This document shows positions 48,952 through 60,539 of a stretch of 64,000 nt of DNA, piece by piece; the first letter of the stretch is position 1; each line of letters opens with the position of its first letter. A program made the position numbers and the translations under genes. Below the pieces are notes generated by a model. The model was given only the letters and a program-made list of their open reading frames with translations, was not told the DNA's origin and ran no database searches. The stretch is taken from assembly GCA_963693315.1 (NCBI GenBank), contig OY856187.1, forward strand, positions 41,095,242-41,159,241. The letters are read 5' to 3'. Source of the stretch: Diogma glabrata. Taxonomy: Eukaryota > Arthropoda > Insecta > Diptera > Cylindrotomidae.

Positions 48952-49915
48952 TGAGGATAGAAATGTACCTGTAATTGGCCCAAAAGAGAACGATCATTTG
49001 CTTGTGCTAATTAGAGAGCTAACAATTTCTCTACTAATTATACATTATAAGAACATAATGTCCAACCTAAGCCTTTGCTTATAGTTTCATAAAATAATGC
49101 GGATAATTTTTTTAAATTTATTATTCGAAAAATGCTTTTACAAATTCATACTCACCATGTATTTGAACCTGATTATATGCATCAAATTAAACTTTAAACA
49201 TTTGATAAGCATGTAGCACCAATCCTCAGTAAAATCTTATATTAATTATATATAGGGTAGATTTACATTCATCCTTATCCTTCGATGGCATCTTCGGAGA
49301 CGTTAATATATAATTCATTATAACGAACAATAAACAGCAACTCTTAATGTCGCTAGATCAAATTTGATTGAGTCATTAAACATTGATTTAAAAACAATCT
49401 TGGATTGGGGTGTTGCTAATAGCGTTAAATTTTACACGAGCAAAACTCAAGTTTGCCATTTTTCTAGGTTATCAACACCTAATCTGTTTTCATTAAGTTA
49501 GATTCAAATGATCTGGAAGAGATCGTAAGGTTTTTAATAGCGTGTTGCTTCTTTTTAATATATAAGTCATTTATTCGTTTCTGCATGGAATATTGTTCTC
49601 ACATTTGGGGTGGGGTCTACGTAAGTTGTTTGAAATGTCTTGATTGATACAGCGGACAGCTGTTAAATTGATCGGCAATTTAAATCTTACTAATGAGCTT
49701 GATTCATTGCAACATAGTAGATATGTCGCTGATTTGATGGTATTTCACAAGTATATTATGGATGAACGGGTGTCTGCGGAGATCAAGTCGATTTTGCCTG
49801 AACCTGCAAACGTCGTGCGTTACACCAGAGCATCAATAGAAGTTTTGTGGTCAAAGTGACAAGATGTAGAACTGTCGCTTTTCCATGCCTAGCTTTGAAT
49901 ATAAAAAAAATGTTT
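48952..49915 (+). pseudogene. Decayed LINE remnant related to the 56-60 kb LINE
   Basis: Patches align in order with 58709-60290 of the later LINE: AGATAGAAATGTACCTGTAA-like at 48956, AAAATGCTTTTACAAATTCA at 49129, GCACCAATCCTCAGTAAAAT at 49216, and a long match from 49345 (CTTAATGTCGCTAGATCAAA) through the C-terminus. Several internal pieces are deleted. The readable end at 49644-49859 encodes IQRTAVKLIGNLNLTNELDS. Confidence 0.85.
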
Positions 49916-50486
49916 TACTTTAAATTAAAAAAAGAAAAGAGTATATATGTAAGAAGATATGTTGTAAGTTCTGCAACAGTCATTTATTTGTAGTACAACG
50001 TTTCACGAGTCCCAAGAATTAATTTATTTACTATGTATTAGTACATATTCGGAATGAAAATTACAGTGATCGAAATGACGTCCCTGTCGCAAGATATCTT
50101 GATTTAAAATCTGTTTATGAGGAAAACCTTTAACTGCAATTCTGTAAGTGAAGATTTTGATTTATTGATTGTTAATTTTATTTTCAAGATTGTTTTGAAT
50201 TTTAATTGAACGATTGCTTCGACTCTTCCCAATTTTTTGAGAATGAAGTTACACGTAAATGCTTTGAAGCCAACGTCATATGTTTTATTTTTATATATAT
50301 TTAACTTATTTTAATTTAAATTAACGTATATTTTTATTTATTGTGCTTTTTACGTGATAATTGATCGAGAAAAACCTCTATTTTTTTCAGTTGAAGTTTT
50401 AAAGAAAAATTGGAATCAAATAAAAAAGTTTCCAGTAGAAACGTCAGGTGATGCGGGTCCGAATGGTTCAATTATTAAAATCAACA
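49916..50486. other. AT-rich intergenic DNA
   Basis: Nothing recognised between the LINE remnant and CAP gene B. Confidence 0.4.
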
Positions 50487-51582
50487 TCAATTATTAAAAT
50501 TAGATTTTACAACTTTAAAATAATATTGAGTGTGTGAATGAACTAGTTTAAATAATACAATAATAGATACTAGAAGTATGCTTAAAAGTATTAAAAGAGC
50601 ATACATTATGTAAATATCATGCTGTTGTAATATTAAATCTGAAAGCTCTAAACCTTCATCATTTTCAGAAACTACTGTAAATAATAATATTTTTAAGTAA
50701 GTTAAAAGTTTAATCGGCATTGATTTCACATACCACATAGGTTTTTATACTCTAAATCACATGCAAAGGAGTTTCCACATTGGGAACATGGTTTTCCAAG
50801 TAATGTGGATCTTAAATCTGGTTTTAGGTTGTACAAACAAGACATTCTGAGGTTGAATCCCTTTCCTTCAACTGCCTCCGTAAACACCGCACATCCAATA
50901 CGAGCTGTATCAACATTTACCATCCAAATATTATCCGATTTATCATTAGATAAATATGAACTATAAATATGATCTGGTTTACTTAAAATTGCTTTAAGGT
51001 GCCTTATATTTAAAGTCCAAACATCATTAAAATAGTTCTGAATGACTGCATGATTCACTTCTGTAGATGGAACAACTAAACTACGAGAAAATGGTCTATT
51101 TCTAGAGTTATCTGAAATTCACAAAAATGCATTGTTTCTCATTGTTATTATATAAAACTTTTACCTGTATCATAACATAGTTGCCCAGTTGAAATACTTT
51201 TTGTCAACGTAAGCTTAGCCAAAAAAGCTAATTCATGATCCCAATCAATTTTCTTCATATTTGCAATAGTATTACCTTTAAAGAATGTGTAACGCGATCT
51301 TGCAACTTTATTTCGGAATTCGTTTAACTGGTTCACAACGAATTCTTGGATTTGATCTGATAATTTTTGTTCCGTATAGTCAGTGTAATAAAACCCCTGT
51401 AATGTGTGTTAAAAGTATTAGGTAAGTCCTATTGTTATATGACTTCTTACATTTGTCTCACAACCGATGTGAAGTATTCCATTGCAAACAGTTTCTTGTA
51501 AGCGACCAAAATTAGAAAAACTACTGTTAATTACAAAGAAAAATTTAAAAAATATAAGCATAACACCAAGTATTTTGAGCAT
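50487..51582 (-). CDS. CAP/antigen-5-like gene B, four exons, membrane-anchored
   Basis: Exons 51582-51451, 51396-51165, 51111-50734 and 50674-50487 (minus strand, all GT-AG) join to 309 aa. Residues 1-20 form a signal peptide. The CAP domain follows (QIQEFVVNQLNEFRNKVA, ANMKKIDWDHELAFLAKL, VDTARIGCAVF, FNLRMSCLYNLKP), ending in a Cys-rich hinge (CSQCGNSFACDL). Exon 4 adds an acidic stalk and one membrane helix (MYALLILLSILLVSIIVLF), then about 20 cytoplasmic residues. Most antigen-5 proteins are secreted, so the anchor is notable. The usual His of the HNxxR motif is Leu (QLNEFRN), so the classic CAP metal site is probably lost. One N-terminal Cys present in gene A (DFC) is Gly here. The function of insect CAP proteins is mostly unknown. 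Confidence 0.85.
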
Positions 51583-51860
51583 TTTTATATATTCACTACT
51601 TTCATTTATTAATGCATAACACTACAATTTATCTATTCATTTTGTTATATAGTGTTTATTGTAGCTTTATCTGAGAACTATTTTTGTAACCATGATAATC
51701 ATACTAATTATGGAGACTAGAGAGTTCGTTATGCACCTATCAGGTTTATATAAAATCATTAATATTGTTGTGATTTCCATTTAAACTGATAAAATTATAA
51801 CAATGTGTTATATATATTGACTGAAAAATCACTCTTTGGGGGCGGTTAAACCTATTAGAC
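51583..51860. promoter_or_regulatory. Upstream region of CAP gene B, shared with gene A
   Basis: Co-linear with 33209-33500: GCATAACACTACAATTTATC, ATAGTGTTTATTGTAGCTTT, AGAGAGTTCGTTATG and CACTCTTTGG. The retained similarity probably marks the promoter copied in the duplication. Confidence 0.55.
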
Positions 51861-51973
51861 CAGCAGCCAAATTATGTAACTGTGAAGCGGTGAAGTGATA
51901 AAAATTTCTTCGTTTCTTTTCATTAAAAAACTTATCACTTCACCGCTTCAAAAATACAGAATTTGGCTGCAGT
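51861..51973. mobile_element. Hairpin MITE family C, copy 1
   Basis: CAGCCAAATTATGTAACTGT and GAAGCGGTGAAGTGATAA pair with TTATCACTTCACCGCTTC and AGAATTTGGCTG. A second copy is at 54573-54684. Confidence 0.8.
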
Positions 51974-52079
51974 GCCGATACCTTTTAAAAAGGCAAAATA
52001 TGGTAAAAATTAGTAACCAGCATGAAAACTGTTGAATAAGGAAGAAACTATTGCGCAAATGATGGGAAAAATAAATTAA

Positions 52080-53800
52080 AGGTGATTCGAGTTAGAGCTT
52101 TTAGGGGTAGGTAATGGTTTTTGGACCTTCTATCGAAAAAAGTTGTTAGTTGGTAATAAAAAGGTGATATCAGTTAATAATTTATCACAAATATATAAAG
52201 AAATGAAAAATGGCAAAAAATTTTCTAAACGAATACCGCTCTTTCGTTGATAAATTCTCATAATTTTTTGAAAAATTCCTCAAGCAAGTGGTATTGATAT
52301 CAATATTGCTTTTATCAATATTTCCTTGGGAAATTACAACTGATAATTTTTAATATCCCAGTAGGCCAGACGTATAACTATTTGTTTTTAGTATAATTCA
52401 AATTTTATTGATGAAATTGAATGATGTCATTACATTTTAGAGAATTTTATTGGTTTAAATTAAAATAAAACTGAGGCAAAAAAATTTCTGTAGTAATTTC
52501 CCAAGGGCGGTGATAATTCGAAATAAATTTTTGCCAAAAATTTCGAAAGCAAGTATATTGATAGAAACACGAGGCCGTAGGCCGAGGTCTATTATTAATT
52601 GCACTTGCTTGATGAATTTCCCAAAAAATTATAAGAATTTATCAACGAACGAGGGAGATTCGATTAGAAATTTTTTTGCAATTTTTCAACTCTATATATT
52701 TCTTATGAATTATACATTGGTCTACCACGATATCAGTTAATTATTTCAAAATTTATTTGAAAATTTTTTGCCTTAGTTTTATTTTAATTTGAACCAATGA
52801 GATTCTCTAAAATGTAATGACATCATTCAATTTCACCAATAAAATTTGAATTATACTAATAACAAATATTTATACGTCTGGCCTACTGGGATATTAAAAA
52901 TTATCAGTCTAATTTTGAAATAATTAACTGATATCACAGTAGGCCAACGTATAATTCATAAAAAATATATAAAGATATGAAAAATGGCAAAAAAATTTCT
53001 AAATGAATTCCCTTCGCTCGTTGATAAATTCTCATAATTTGTTGGAAAATTCCTCAAGCTAGTGGTATTGATAAAAGCCCTTGGCCAAGGCCTCATGCTT
53101 TTATCAACATACTTGCTTTTGAAATTATTAGCAAACAATTATTTCGAATTATCACCGCCCTTGGGAAATTACAACTGATAATTTTTAATATCCCAGTAGG
53201 CCAGCAATATAACTATTTATTATTATTATTATTCAAATGTTATTGGTGAAATTGAATGATGTCATTACATTTTATAGAATTTCATTGGGTTAAATTAAAA
53301 TAAAACTAAGGCAACAAATTTTCAATAGTAATTTCCCAAGGGCGGTGATAATTCGAAATAATTTTGTGAATATTTCGAATGATATTAAGCTGATAATAGC
53401 TTTTTGAAAGCTTTCAAAAGCTAATATCAATATCACTTGCTTGAGGAATTTTCCAAAAAATTATGAGAATTTATCACCGAGCGAGGGGAATTCGTGCCAT
53501 TTTTTATTTCTTTATATATTTTTTATGAATTATACATCTCGTCTACTGCGATATCAGTTAATTATATCATAATTATTTAATAATTAACTAGTATTGCAGT
53601 AGGCCAGACGTATAATTATTTGTTATTAATAGAATTTAAATGTGATTGGGCAAATTGAATGACGTCATTACATTTTAGAGAATTTAATTTAATAATAAAA
53701 TATAAATATAGAAAAAAATTTTCAACAGTAATTTCCCAAGAACGGTGATAATTATATTATCAATGCCACATTTTTGAGGGATTTCCTAAAAAGCTTATCA
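52080..53800. repeat. Array of inverted GGCCTACTG repeat units
   Basis: Several units in alternating orientation. Recurrent modules: CCCAGTAGGCCAGACGTATAA or its complement, GAATGATGTCATTACATTTTA, AATTTCCCAAGGGCGGTGAT, and TTCCAAAAAATTATGAGAAT next to TTATCACCGAGCGAGG-like sequence. These build long palindromes around CTTGCTT cores. Frames here (52510-52740, 52956-53138) are repeat translations, not genes. Confidence 0.8.
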
Positions 53801-53958
53801 GAATTTATCACCGGTCGAAGGAAATTTGTTTAGAAACATTTTTGCCATTTTTGATTTATTTGTATTTTTAATGTTTCATGCATTTATACGTGAATTGTTA
53901 TTATTTATTCTGGCTTACTATAAATATATCAAGGCGTTAACTGTAGTTTAAGCAACTA

Positions 53959-54058
53959 GTGTTTAATGAGATAGTTTTTCTCAAGCAAAAGTTTAAACTT
54001 TGAGCAAGGCACGAGCAAAAATTTTAAATTTGCGAGAGAATAAAATTCATTAAACACG
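53959..54058. mobile_element. 100-bp hairpin MITE-like element
   Basis: GTGTTTAATGAGATAG at the left pairs with ATTCATTAAACAC at the right, with CTCAAGCAAAAGTTTAAAC and its partner inside. Confidence 0.55.
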
Positions 54059-54572
54059 AATTGATTACCCTTCTTTATTCTTTAACAACGAATTATGTAT
54101 TATATAAAATAAAAACGTTTTCTTCAGTTAATACAATAATTCCTTATTGTTTTAATCAAATTTCTGATTAAAAAAACCCTGATGATAAAAAAACCCATTC
54201 CGTACAATCAACCAAATTCAATTAAAATAAATAAGAGAATTAAACTTAATTTGATTTTAGAGAAAAAAGAATAGTTATTCTGATTACAATTAGAAAAATA
54301 ATTTTAATACAATCAAAACAATTTGACCAATTTAATCATACCAATTGAATAACGATGATTTTCCATAGGAAAATTTTCATTAGACAATAGTTTAAGTTTA
54401 TTAGTCTTTAGGTTTTTCATTAGACAAAAGTGTAAGTTCATTAGTCTAAGGTTAGAAAACAATACAATAATACATACTATTATTATGGAAAAAATAAACA
54501 AAAAGTTGATATTATTAGTTGGAAGAAAATAAACAAAATTAATTTGATGAAAATTGAAAATAAACACACCAC
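54059..54572. other. AT-rich intergenic DNA
   Basis: Nothing recognised; a TTCATTAGTCTAAGG-like motif occurs twice near 54380-54450. Confidence 0.4.
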
Positions 54573-54684
54573 CAGCAGCTAAATTCTGTAACTGTGAAGC
54601 AGTAAAGTGCTGAAAATTTTTTTTGTTCTTTACATTATAAAACTTATCACTTCACCGCTTCACAGTTACAGAATTTGACTGCAG
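54573..54684. mobile_element. Hairpin MITE family C, copy 2
   Basis: CAGCAGCTAAATTCTGTAAC and CTGTGAAGCAGTAAAGTG pair with CACTTCACCGCTTCACAG and TTACAGAATTTGACTGC. The right arm is closest to the consensus shared with copy 1. Confidence 0.8.
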
Positions 54685-55629
54685 AAAAATATTATAAATG
54701 GCAAATACAATATATTCACTATAAAAATTATTTTTCAGGAAAAACGATTGGATTGGAACTTTTATTAATTTATAATTCTAAAAAATTTATAATTCTATAT
54801 TTCTGTAAAAAAATTAAATATTTTTGATAATCAACTTTAACATCAGTTGATTGTTTGATCTCCGATTATTAGTATAATTCAAATGTGATTTGTCAAATTG
54901 AATGATGTCATAACATTGTAGAGAAATTCATTGGTTTAAATTAAAATAAAGCAAAAAATGTTCTGACAAATCTTTAAATTATTTATGTTTTTTGAAAAAT
55001 TATTTCTCAAAATATGGATAAATTTGAATTTAGGTTATTTTCATAATCTAACTATGAGCAATACATAATACAATTTAGTCGTGAAGAATTATAAGCATTA
55101 ATTAAATTAGTTTATTACTAATTAAATCGTTTTATTATTAATTTCATATTTTTATGTTTATTCATAAAGAAAATAACAATGAATCATTTTTTGCTTATTT
55201 AAACAATAAATTTTTTAAAATAAAAGTTTTGATGTGTTTTATTAGTTCTTGAAGATTCCCGAGAATTTTCGAGAAAATGTTAGAATATTTCTCGAATCTC
55301 GAAAATTCAAAAACTCTAAAATAGAGGATTCTCATTTCTCGAAAATATGAAAAGTAAGAGACATCACAATCTCTACTTTAAGGATGATCATGGAACAATT
55401 TTGAGAGCTTAAAAACTCGTTTCTGAACTTTTCGTTAAGACATACCTACGACTCTCCCTAGCAAGAAAATCAATGCACTCTCCCTAGCAAGAGAATCAAT
55501 GGCTCGAATTGAGAGTTTTAATACTTTGTAAATTCGGATCACATAATGATGTAGTTTGCAACATTTTGTACACTTTATTTTTCATAAAAATTGATTTTAA
55601 TTTTAGTAAAATAAAATGTTTTATTTGTT
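54685..55629. other. AT-rich intergenic DNA
   Basis: No gene. A patch rich in TCTCGAAAAT-type repeats lies at 55250-55350, and GCATTCTCC-like CTCTCCCTAGCAAGA occurs twice near 55450-55495. Confidence 0.4.
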
Positions 55630-55631
55630 TT

Positions 55632-55716
55632 TGTTTTATCAAACATCAATTATTAAAATTAGATTTTACAACTTTAAAAAATATTGAGTATGTGAATGAA
55701 CTAGTTTAAATAGTAC
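55632..55716 (-). pseudogene. CAP gene last-exon remnant (third copy)
   Basis: Nearly identical to 50490-50565: TAAAATTAGATTTTACAACT, ATTGAGTATGTGAATGAACT and AGTTTAAATAGTACAA. On the minus strand it gives FKLVHSHTQY before a one-base shift. Only the cytoplasmic tail and 3' end survive. Confidence 0.8.
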
Positions 55717-56478
55717 AACCAAATTTTTAAAAATATGATTTTTTATCGTCATAGTTACTTCCAAAAAAGAAAAAAACATTTAAATTTGTAAATAATTTAA
55801 ATTTGTATAAGTATAATTTTTTAGCAAAGCAGACTTTTAATTCAAGATCTCATAATCCAATCAAAATAGTTGTTATTTTTTGTTGTCATAATTATGCAAT
55901 TTGTTTGAACAAAATAACAAATATCGTAAGAATATGAAAGAAATGGCGTTGCCTTACCGCTGCTTTGATTATATGTCAAAAAAGTAAGACCTTAACCTCC
56001 TCCTTAGCGGCAGTAAAGTAAAACTTTTCAGTCGTTTGCCGAAAAAAATATTGTTCTTCAGCTAGGTTCAATAAACCCTCAAAAGTTTTACTGACCTAGT
56101 TTATGGTTTTACCCCTGAAACACCTCCAGTTGATTGTTGTTTTATACATTCAAAAGTATTGTAAGTCATTTGAATTGTTTATTGTAAACATAATATAATA
56201 AACAATTCGAAATATTCGTAGACGGTAAGATACAACAATTGTTTATTGTTGTTTGTTGTTGATTTGCTGCACCATTGTTGATGTCTTTGAACCATTAACT
56301 AATTATCCTTTGTTTGGATTGACAATTTTGACAGTTAAACTTAGACTTAGGATCAAGTTATCCAGCTGTTAAAGTTGTCAATTTAGATATCAATTTTGAT
56401 CTTTTATTTGGTTGTTTGTTGGAATTTATTTTGAGGATTGTTTTTAAGATTTATTTTGAGATTTAACTATAATTTAAA
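55717..56478. other. Repeat family B relative and LINE leader
   Basis: 55735-55930 shares TTCCAAAAAAG, AATCCAATCAAAATAGTTGT and AACAAATATCGTAAG-like blocks with repeat family B (2780, 5778). The rest (about 55940-56478) leads into the LINE ORF and is probably partly its 5' leader. No ORF1 is visible. Confidence 0.45.
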
Positions 56479-59400
56479 ATGGCGAACTTGTCTATCGATT
56501 TTGCTAATATAAGAGGATTGAACGTCAATCTAAATGCAGTGCACCTCTATCTTGAGAATCTTAAGCCTGATATTCTTTTTTTAACGGAAACGATTATCAG
56601 CGCGAGAGCTGTATCGTTAGACAAAACTAAATATGTTTGTGAGTACTTTGTTGTACGCAAAGTTCTCCTTCATATGGATCTATTTATCCTTCTGATATGT
56701 TAAGTCTTATTTTTTCTTTTAGGAAAGATTAATCAAGACTAAATGTATTATTTTTTCATCTGGAATATACGCATTTGTTTTATGAATCTTTTCAATCAAT
56801 GCAAAGGTGATATAAGTGAGCCTGGTGATAAAAGGAGAAGTGCCATACCATTGGAAATGAAATATGTTGAATTTCTACATTTTAATAAATTCAAAAGGGA
56901 GACGACATAAGGAATTAAGAAACAGAAAAATAACAATCAAGATTAGATATAATTTAAATCACATAATTAATCTTTTTGACGCTATAATTATTCACTTTTT
57001 TATTATATATTGTATAAAATTCTATTAATTCATTAACTTTCTATATACAATTAAGTTTATATAGATTCACTGATACTAAAATTAATTAATTTTCGTCCAG
57101 CCAAGACGTTAAAAGGGTTTTGTTACACCAATCAAACATCTAACCAAATAAATGTAATTCAATTTATTATACTAAAACTTTATTTCTTTATATATATTTA
57201 AAATAATATTTCTCGAATTTTTAAAAATAACATTGTATAACTTTTAATTTGCTAACAATAAACATAAAAGGTGAATTAAGCAAAACAGAATATATTTAAA
57301 ATCTTAATTGAAAATATTAATTGTTATAAAATTATAAACAAATTCAAATCTGTCATAATTAAATCATATTAAAATAATATAAATAAAACAATTTATTCAT
57401 AATTATTAGAATATAACTGTTGAATTATATAAAATCATTATAGGTAAACAAATCAAATATTAAACCAAATAAATGTAAAGCCAATCATGTTAACCATCGT
57501 CAAGGAGGGTAATTTCCTTGGTCACTCTTCGTGACTGAATTGATGTTTTGACACAGCCCTGTCTTGTCTAACTTCAAATCACTCATGGAAATATGACATC
57601 AATTTGCTCACCTTCGCCTTGGGTACTTTCACTATCTAACAATTTGGTGATATAGTCTAACCGACTAAACCAATAAATAAAAAAAAAAAAAAAAAAAATA
57701 TGTTTGTCCTAACTATGAGCTTGAATCTTCATTCTACCTGAAGCATGGTATTTGTGCGTTCATTAGAAATTCTGTACCATATGTGAGAATAAATAATTTT
57801 GAATTGAATTCAAAATTTCATAATATGGTTTCCCTTAAGATTACCTGCTCTAATCAAACTCTGTTTGTCTTTGGATTGTATCGGTCGCCCAACTCACCGG
57901 AGAACATAAATTTATTTCATGACCTTTCTGAAAAGATAGATAGGTTGACTGTATATCCTAATGCTAAAATTATAATTCTTGGTGATTTCAATGTTCATAA
58001 TAAAGAATGGCTTACACATAGCTCTAAAACTGATGAATTAGGTAAAGAAGCTGAACTTTTTGCTCTTTATCATAATTTCACTCAGATAATAGATCAGCCT
58101 ACCAGAGTTCCTGACATTCTTGGCCAAAGCAGTAACTTGCTCGATTTGTTTTTGATAAATGATCCTTCGTTGGTTCAATTTAAAGTATCAGAGCCTTTGG
58201 GTGGATCTGATCATAATTTGATCTCCACACATTTAAAAATACAAGTACCTGAACAGTTTAAAACTAGTCCTCGTCTTGTTTGGGATTATAAAGCTGCAAA
58301 TTGGCAGGGACTTAGAGATTTTTTTAAATGGTTTCCCTGGAAACGCAATTGTCTTTCCAGCCAAGATCCAAACATTGTTGCTTCTAATTTTTCAAACATT
58401 TTAATAATGGGTATGCGTAGGCTTGTTCCAAATAGTTTGATTGTTCCGAAGGTTGATCGATGGTTTTCAAGTAAATGTAAAAAAGCAATAAAAATTAAAA
58501 AAAAAAAGGCTTTTCAAAAGTTTATTCAAAACAAATCGGATGAGAACCTTAAATTATACCGAATAGAAAGAAATTCATGTAGAAAATTAATAGATGCAGA
58601 GAAACATCTATTTATTAGGAAAAAAGCTAATAAATTTGCTGAGCACCCTACTGGTTCACGAAATTTTTATAAAGCCTCCAAGGCTGTTCAAGGAAATTTT
58701 TGTAAGTCTTCTATACCTCCTCTTATTGATAGAGATATACCTGTTATTGACCCAAAGGAAAAGGCTAATTTATTGGATAACTGTTTCTCGTTTAATTCTA
58801 CATTAGTAGAACCCAATTTCCTGCCTATACCAATTCCTAGAGTTTCTAACAAAATGGGGCGGATAATTTTTCGTAAAAATGTCATTCGGAAAATGCTCTT
58901 ACAAATCAATACTAATAAGGCATCTGTACCTGATAGCATTCCTCCAATTATCCTTAAAAATTTTGCTAAGGAGTTAGCACCAATCCTAACTAAAATTTTC
59001 TATTTGTCATATAAGAAAGGGATTTTTCCTGATATATGGAAAATGGCTAGTGTACAACCAGTTCCAAAGAAAGGTACTAAAACGGATCCAAGAAACTACA
59101 GACCTATATCAATTTTGTCGGTTGTTTCTAAAGTATTTGAGAAATATGTTAATTTTAATATTATGAGCTTCTTAGAGTCGTCAATATTACTTAATGAAAG
59201 ACAATACGGATTCCGTAAAGGAAGAGCGACGGGAGATTTACTTTCTTTTGTCACGCATATCTGGAACAAATCGCTTGAAAACCATGGTGAGACTTTTGGC
59301 GTTGCGCTTGATATTTCCAAAGCATTTGATAAAGTATGGCACAATAATCTTATTTGCAAATTAAGATGCTACGGCTTAGATGAACAACTTATTTCTTGGT

Positions 59401-60423
59401 TACAAAGCTTTATTTCCGAGCGCAAATTTCGGGTCAATGTTGATGGTGTTTCATCGAATATCTTTTCAATTAATGCTGGTGTTCCTCAAGGTTCCACTTT
59501 GTCACCTACTCTTTTTCTTCTCTATATTAATGACTTGCTAGATTCAACAATTAATCCCATCCATAGTTTTTCTGATGATAGCACACTTCATGCGTCACAT
59601 GAAATGCCAAATTTGTATGCACCATCAAATCTTAATGTCGCTAGATCAAACTTGATAGAGTCATTAAATATTGATTTAAAAACCATCTTAGATTGGGAAG
59701 TTGCTAACAGTGTTGAATTCAACACAAGTAAAACTCAAGTTTGTCATTTTTCTAGGTTATCAACACCTAATCCGTTTTTATTAAAGTTTGATTCAAATGA
59801 TCTTGAAGAGAAAGAATCTGTTAGACTTCTAGGAGTTGAGATTGAAAATAATATGAAATGGAATTCTCATATTTTTAACCAAGCTAAGAACGCTGTTCAA
59901 AAATTAGGATTTTTCGGTCGTTGTCGTAAGGTTTTTAATAGCGAGCAGCTTTTTTTAATATATAAATCATTTATTCGTCCCTGCATGGAGTATTGTTCTC
60001 ACATATGGGGTGGAGCCTACATAAGTAGCTTGAAATGTCTAGATTCTATACAGCGGAGAGCTGTTAAATTGATCGGCAACTCGACTCTTACTAACGATCT
60101 TGATTCCTTGCAACATAGAAGAGACGTCGCTGATTTGACGGTCTTATACAAGTATATTATGGACGAACGGACGTCTGCGGAGATCAAATCGATTTTGCCT
60201 GAACCAGCAAACTTCGCACGTTACACCACGTTACACCAGAGCATCAATAGCAGCCCATCCTTTTACGGTTCAAGTGACAAGGTGTATAACTGTCGCTCTT
60301 CAACGCGATTTTTTTAACAGAGTTTCTCATCTCTGGAATGCCTTACTGGCGTGGGTCTTTCCTGATAATTTTAATCCTCAAAACTTTAAGATTAACGTTA
60401 ATAAATTCCTCAAAGAAATTTGA
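56479..60423 (+). pseudogene. LINE: endonuclease + reverse transcriptase, split by an insertion and a small duplication
   Basis: The ORF starts at ATG 56479 (LSIDFANIRGLN, LKPDILFLTETI: endonuclease start). It is interrupted after KYVC by the insertion at 56641-57697 and resumes in frame at 57708 (YELESSFYLKHGICAFI), staying open to 60317. Motifs: LGDFNVHNKEW (about 57976), GGSDHNLIS (58200), RKGRATGDLLS, VALDISKAFDKVWH (59300), GVPQGSTLSPTLF, HSFSDDSTLH (59560; Ser instead of the usual Ala before the DD pair), and the C-terminal SFIRPCMEYCSHIWGGA. A 10-bp direct duplication at 60219-60238 shifts the frame before the end. The correct frame continues as LQRDFFNRVSHLWNALL to a TGA at 60421. Jockey-superfamily style, without an ORF1. 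Confidence 0.9.
56641..57697 (+). mobile_element. Retrotransposed insertion inside the LINE, with poly(A) and target duplication
   Basis: The segment ends in a poly(A) run (57679-57697), preceded by AATAAATA, and is bracketed by ATATGTTTGT at 56631-56640 and 57698-57707. Removing it rejoins the host ORF in frame. The 1057-bp insert has no recognisable ORF; it is probably a 5'-truncated LINE or a SINE-like copy. The segment near 57485-57600 (GTCAAGGAGGGTAATTTCCT) may belong to its 3' end. Confidence 0.85.
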
Positions 60424-60539
60424 ATAATACTTTCGAGCCCCTAGTTCCCTAGTTAGCATGGTATCTTCGGATATTCAGAGACGTTGATCTACATTGGTTA
60501 GCACTAAACATGCCTAACATTGAATAAAAAAAAAAAAAA
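60424..60539 (+). other. LINE 3' untranslated end and poly(A)
   Basis: A short 3' region with GCATGGTATCTTCGGATATT and a TTGAATAAAAAA tail ends at about 60539. A decayed version of the same 3' end lies near 49290 (GGCATCTTCGGAGACGTTAA). Confidence 0.75.

Noticed and set aside
52510..53138. Frames of 60-76 codons
   Set aside because: Translations of the inverted GGCCTACTG repeat array.
58594..58939. Short frames on both strands within the LINE
   Set aside because: Shadows of the reverse transcriptase ORF.
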